Shown here one piece after another: positions 13,147 through 14,541 of a DNA stretch of 14,541 nucleotides (positions within the stretch are counted from its first letter, which is position 1; every line of letters begins with the position of its first letter). The stretch lies in the NCBI GenBank assembly GCA_049522565.1, contig JBEKNT010000145.1, positions 1-14,541 on the forward strand, read 5' to 3'. The stretch is from JASHVB01 sp049522565. Lineage in GTDB: Bacteria > Pseudomonadota > Alphaproteobacteria > Acetobacterales > Acetobacteraceae. Position numbers and translations under genes: made by a program. The notes beneath the pieces were generated by a model. It did not search any database and was not told the DNA's origin. It worked only from the letters and a program-made list of their open reading frames with translations.

Positions 13147-14541
13147 ATGTCTGCCAGCCTGACCTCACTCTGCTACCTCGTCGCCGCCGTCCTGTTCATC
13201 CTGGCGCTGCGCGGCCTGTCGCATCCGGAGTCGTCCCGCCAGGGCAACCGCTTCGGCATGATCGGCATGGCCGTGGCAGTGGTCGCCACCCTGGCGCATC
13301 ATGGCATGAGCGGCGTCGGCTATGGCCTGATCCTGCTCGGCATCGTCATCGGCGGTTCGATCGGCGCGGTGGTCGCGCATCGCATCCAAATGACCGCGCT
13401 GCCGCAGCTCGTCGCCGCGTTCCACTCGCTGGTTGGTCTTGCGGCGGTGTTCGTCGCCGCCTCGGCACTGAACGCACCGGAGGCGTTCGGTATCGGCGTG
13501 CGCGGCGCGATCTACACCGAGAGCCTGATCGAAATGTCGATCGGCCTGGCGATCGGCGCCATCACCTTCACCGGCTCGCTGATCGCCTTCGCCAAGTTGC
13601 AGGCGCTGATGAGCGGCGCGCCGATCACCTTCCCGGGCCAGCACAAGCTGAACCTCGGGCTGGCCATCCTGCTGCTGGTGCTGGTCGTCGCGTTCGTCGC
13701 GACCGGCGGTCACCAGGTGATCTTCTGGCTGATCGCAGTGCTGTCGTTCGCGCTGGGCTTCCTCATCATCATCCCAATCGGTGGCGCCGACATGCCGGTG
13801 GTGGTGTCGATGCTGAACAGCTACTCGGGCTGGGCAGCGGCGGGCATCGGCTTCACCATCCAGAACCTCGCGCTGATCATCACCGGCTCGCTGGTTGGCT
13901 CCTCGGGCGCGATCCTGTCGTACATCATGTGCAAGGGCATGAACCGCAGCATCTTCAACGTGTTGCTGGGCGGGTTCGGCAGCGAGGGCGGGGCCGCGGC
14001 GGCCGGCGGCCCGGCGGGCGACCGCCACGTCAAGAGCGGCAATGCCGAGGATGCGGCGTTCATCATGAAGAACGCGTCGAAGGTGATCATCGTGCCCGGC
14101 TACGGCATGGCGGTCGCACAGGCGCAGCACGCCGTGCGCGAGATGGCGGACACGCTGAAGAAGGAAGGGGTGGTGGTGAAATACGCCATCCACCCGGTGG
14201 CCGGCCGCATGCCCGGCCACATGAACGTGCTGCTGGCGGAAGCCAACGTGCCGTACGACGAGGTGTTCGAGCTGGAGGAGATCAACAACGAATTCTCCAC
14301 CGCCGATGTGGCCTACGTGATCGGCGCCAACGACGTGACCAACCCCGCGGCGAAGACCGACCCGAAATCGGCGATCTACGGCATGCCGATATTGGACGTG
14401 GAGAAGGCGGGGACGGTGCTGTTCGTCAAGCGCTCGATGGCGACCAGCTATGCGGACGTGGACAACGAGCTGTTCTTCCGGCCCAACACGATGATGCTGT
14501 TCGGCGACGCGAAGAAGATGACCGAGGAGATCGTGCAGGCG
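13147..14541 (+). CDS. pntB: NAD(P) transhydrogenase subunit beta (PntB), cut by the window end
   Basis: The frame gives 465 residues and is still open at the last base. The N-terminal half is a set of hydrophobic helices beginning MSASLTSLCYLVAAVLFILA and including SLIEMSIGLAIGAITFTGSL and the conserved LNSYSGWAAAGIGF. The C-terminal domain III binds NADP(H): KVIIVPGYGMAVAQAQ, GRMPGHMNVLLAEANVPYDE, GANDVTNPAAKTDPKSAIYG and VLFVKRSMATSY. E. coli PntB has about 462 residues and ends with a stretch equivalent to FGDAKK...AL, so probably only a residue or two plus the stop is missing here. AGGA lies about eight bases before the ATG. It completes the membrane channel with PntAB and the NADPH-forming site. 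Confidence 0.97.
   Translation, partial: MSASLTSLCYLVAAVLFILALRGLSHPESSRQGNRFGMIGMAVAVVATLAHHGMSGVGYGLILLGIVIGGSIGAVVAHRIQMTALPQLVAAFHSLVGLAAVFVAASALNAPEAFGIGVRGAIYTESLIEMSIGLAIGAITFTGSLIAFAKLQALMSGAPITFPGQHKLNLGLAILLLVLVVAFVATGGHQVIFWLIAVLSFALGFLIIIPIGGADMPVVVSMLNSYSGWAAAGIGFTIQNLALIITGSLVGSSGAILSYIMCKGMNRSIFNVLLGGFGSEGGAAAAGGPAGDRHVKSGNAEDAAFIMKNASKVIIVPGYGMAVAQAQHAVREMADTLKKEGVVVKYAIHPVAGRMPGHMNVLLAEANVPYDEVFELEEINNEFSTADVAYVIGANDVTNPAAKTDPKSAIYGMPILDVEKAGTVLFVKRSMATSYADVDNELFFRPNTMMLFGDAKKMTEEIVQA

Noticed and set aside
13165..14220. 351-codon minus-strand frame antisense to pntB
   Set aside because: Composition is that of a shadow frame; pntB motifs are continuous on the plus strand.
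1..14541. CRISPR array, tRNA, rRNA, insertion sequence or integrase
   Set aside because: No spaced direct repeats, cloverleaf-like sequence, transposase motif or terminal inverted repeats were seen by eye on either strand.

Overview
The window is GC-rich (roughly two thirds G+C by eye) with strong G/C preference at third codon positions. The gene content is typical of an alphaproteobacterium: a three-gene proton-translocating transhydrogenase operon, a short class I NrdA, a PxpB/PxpC pair and an AroM-family protein. Acetobacteraceae/Rhodospirillales is my best guess, inferred from style and gene set rather than from any marker gene.

Layout. (1) 74-4069, minus strand, is a compact apparent operon read right to left: SAM-dependent methyltransferase, DHA2-type MFS drug exporter, then pxpB and pxpC (5-oxoprolinase subunits B and C, joined by an ATGA overlap). 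pxpA is not in the window. An AT-rich stretch around 4137-4216 probably carries the promoter. (2) 4366-6506 is a region of small and eroded accessory genes: a HigB-type toxin remnant followed by an apparently intact HigA-type antitoxin, a small basic Trp-rich ORF, an antitoxin-like gene followed by a PIN-domain toxin whose frame is broken twice, and a RusA-like nuclease fragment lacking its C-terminal third. (3) 6573-8513, minus strand, is class I ribonucleotide reductase large subunit nrdA; no nrdB is adjacent. (4) 8817-8990 is a tiny lipoprotein gene, separated by strong hairpins from a convergent class V aminotransferase (9118-10311, minus). (5) 10384-10560, minus, is a short unreported-looking remnant of a VapC toxin C-terminus between the aminotransferase and an upstream AroM-family gene (10590-11255, minus). 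(6) 11584 to the right edge, plus strand, is pntAA-pntAB-pntB, with pntB cut by the window end within a few residues of its expected terminus.

How it fits together. The housekeeping parts are ordinary: NADPH supply (Pnt) and dNTP synthesis (NrdA) with metabolic and export genes. The unusual theme is the debris: three separate toxin genes (HigB, a PIN toxin, VapC) all carry recognisable inactivating lesions, while the two antitoxin genes still present look intact. This reads as toxin-antitoxin modules being lost by toxin-first decay. I did not find a convincing intact novel system; the least explained pieces are the small basic ORF at 5067 and the RusA-like fragment sitting beside the antitoxin genes.
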